NCBI GenBank assembly: GCA_903864555.1
Contig: CAIPGJ010001048.1
Location: 1-5,534 of the forward strand
Direction: 5' to 3'
Length of the DNA: 5,534 bases
Origin: an uncultured Pseudomonadota bacterium
Lineage (GTDB): Bacteria; Pseudomonadota; Gammaproteobacteria; Burkholderiales; SG8-39
The position numbers and the translations under genes were made by a program. The notes below the pieces were generated by a model that saw only the letters and a program-made list of their open reading frames with translations, made no database searches and was not told the origin of the DNA. Shown piece after piece: positions 4,780 to 5,534 of this stretch (position 1 is the stretch's first letter; each line of letters starts with the position of its first letter).

Positions 4780-5534
4780 ATGATTTACGCAAAGAATGGC
4801 ATGGACGTACTCGACAACCTGACTGCGGTGAATTCACCCGGATCGGGTATCGAGCACTGGGGTTCCTCCTATTTCGGGCCGCGCTACAGCACGGCCAATG
4901 TCGCCACTTCGCCGCAGGCGCTGGTGACCGAGATGGCGGCTGATGAAACCATCCTGCCGCACTTCCACCCCGTTTCACAGTTCCAGCTGTTTCCTGCTGG
5001 CTCCGGCAAGATGGGCCGCGAGGATATACAGCCGCTGATGGTGCAATACAAGGACCGGCACAGCGCCTACGGCCCGCTGGTGGCCGGGCCCAACGGCTGC
5101 ACCTTCATTGCCCTGCGCAACAAGACCGGTGATTCCGCCCCGGTGTACCTGAGCAAGCCCGGCTACAAGGAAAAGCTGAAACCCAGCAAACGGCGCAACT
5201 GGGTCTCGCCGCACATTTCCCTGTCCACCCGCCCGCTGATGAAATTTCGCAAGGCGGTGTCCTGGGAGCCGGTGTTCCAGGCCGAGCGCGTTATCGCCGA
5301 TGAACTGGACGCAAAGCTGGTCCGGCTGGGCGCCGGCATGTCCACCCTGGGGCCCGATCCCAAACTGGGCGGGGGCTACTACCTCTTCGTGGCCAATGGC
5401 AGCCTCGACCAGGATGGCACCGAACTGCCGCTGTGGTCGCTGGTCTTTGTCGAGCCCGCCGAAGCCGCCATCGAGATCAAGGCCGGAAAGAATGGCCTGG
5501 AGGCACTGGTGCTGCAGTTCCCCAAGGACGACGA
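4780..5534 (+). CDS. Cupin-fold protein of unknown function (3' truncated by window edge)
   Basis: The frame is open from ATG 4780 to the last base, giving 251 visible residues without a stop; I do not recognise a specific family. No signal peptide or membrane segment is seen, so it is probably cytoplasmic. Residues 60-74 (PHFHPVSQFQLFPAG) fit cupin motif 1, G(X)5HXH(X)3-4E(X)6G, in its later part: His61, His63, then Gln67 where Glu is usual, then Gly74. Residues 98-109 fit motif 2, G(X)5PXG(X)2H: Gly98, Pro104 and Gly106 align, but Phe109 stands where the metal-binding His is expected. A second beta-rich stretch at about 180-248 (LGAGMSTLGPDPKLGGGYY, later LEALVLQFPK) could be a second cupin barrel lacking histidines. 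It may be a dioxygenase-like enzyme with an altered metal site or a non-catalytic sensor. The coding-like character is strong: GC-rich third positions, a good ribosome site and a sensible fold. Confidence 0.75.
   Translation, partial: MIYAKNGMDVLDNLTAVNSPGSGIEHWGSSYFGPRYSTANVATSPQALVTEMAADETILPHFHPVSQFQLFPAGSGKMGREDIQPLMVQYKDRHSAYGPLVAGPNGCTFIALRNKTGDSAPVYLSKPGYKEKLKPSKRRNWVSPHISLSTRPLMKFRKAVSWEPVFQAERVIADELDAKLVRLGAGMSTLGPDPKLGGGYYLFVANGSLDQDGTELPLWSLVFVEPAEAAIEIKAGKNGLEALVLQFPKDD

Noticed and set aside
4744..5214. Other open frames over the start of the cupin gene on both strands
   Set aside because: They are short, low-complexity frames without domains. The frame from 4780 has a good ribosome site, a cupin motif and stays open to the window end.

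Overview
The window is GC-rich chromosomal DNA with dense coding and short intergenic gaps. The proteins look proteobacterial, most likely gamma- or betaproteobacterial. The best clue is the roughly 560-residue LeuA, a form common in Pseudomonas and relatives, facing a divergent Lrp/AsnC regulator. I cannot name the genus.

Layout, left to right: (1) the 3' part of a major facilitator superfamily (MFS) transporter, + strand, 1-1020, cut by the left edge. (2) A short AT-richer convergent gap, 1021-1104. (3) A DMT/EamA-family membrane transporter, - strand, 1105-2040. (4) A 179-bp gap holding several perfect stem-loops without T-tracts. (5) leuA, 2-isopropylmalate synthase, - strand, 2220-3899. 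(6) A 194-bp AT-rich divergent control region, 3900-4093, with a perfect 15-bp palindrome, a second inverted repeat and a cluster of ATTGC/GCAAT words. (7) An Lrp/AsnC-family regulator, + strand, 4094-4564. (8) A 215-bp gap with a plausible sigma70-type promoter whose spacer holds a perfect 10-bp palindrome. (9) The 5' part of a cupin-fold protein of unknown function, + strand, 4780 to the right edge. The cupin gene has no stop inside the window.

How the genes may work together: the best-supported unit is leuA with the divergent Lrp-type regulator and the palindromic region between them. The simplest reading is that the regulator senses leucine or another amino acid and controls leuA and itself from shared sites. 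LeuA also carries its own C-terminal allosteric domain, so leucine could act on both transcription and enzyme activity. The EamA protein downstream of leuA on the same strand could export an amino acid or metabolite, but that rests on family and position only. The MFS and cupin genes have no visible functional link to leucine metabolism.

I saw no tRNA or rRNA genes, CRISPR array, insertion sequence, attachment site or origin. I found no wholly new system. The items most worth following are the operator array between leuA and the regulator, the cupin protein with altered metal-site residues, and the overlapping stem-loops after leuA.
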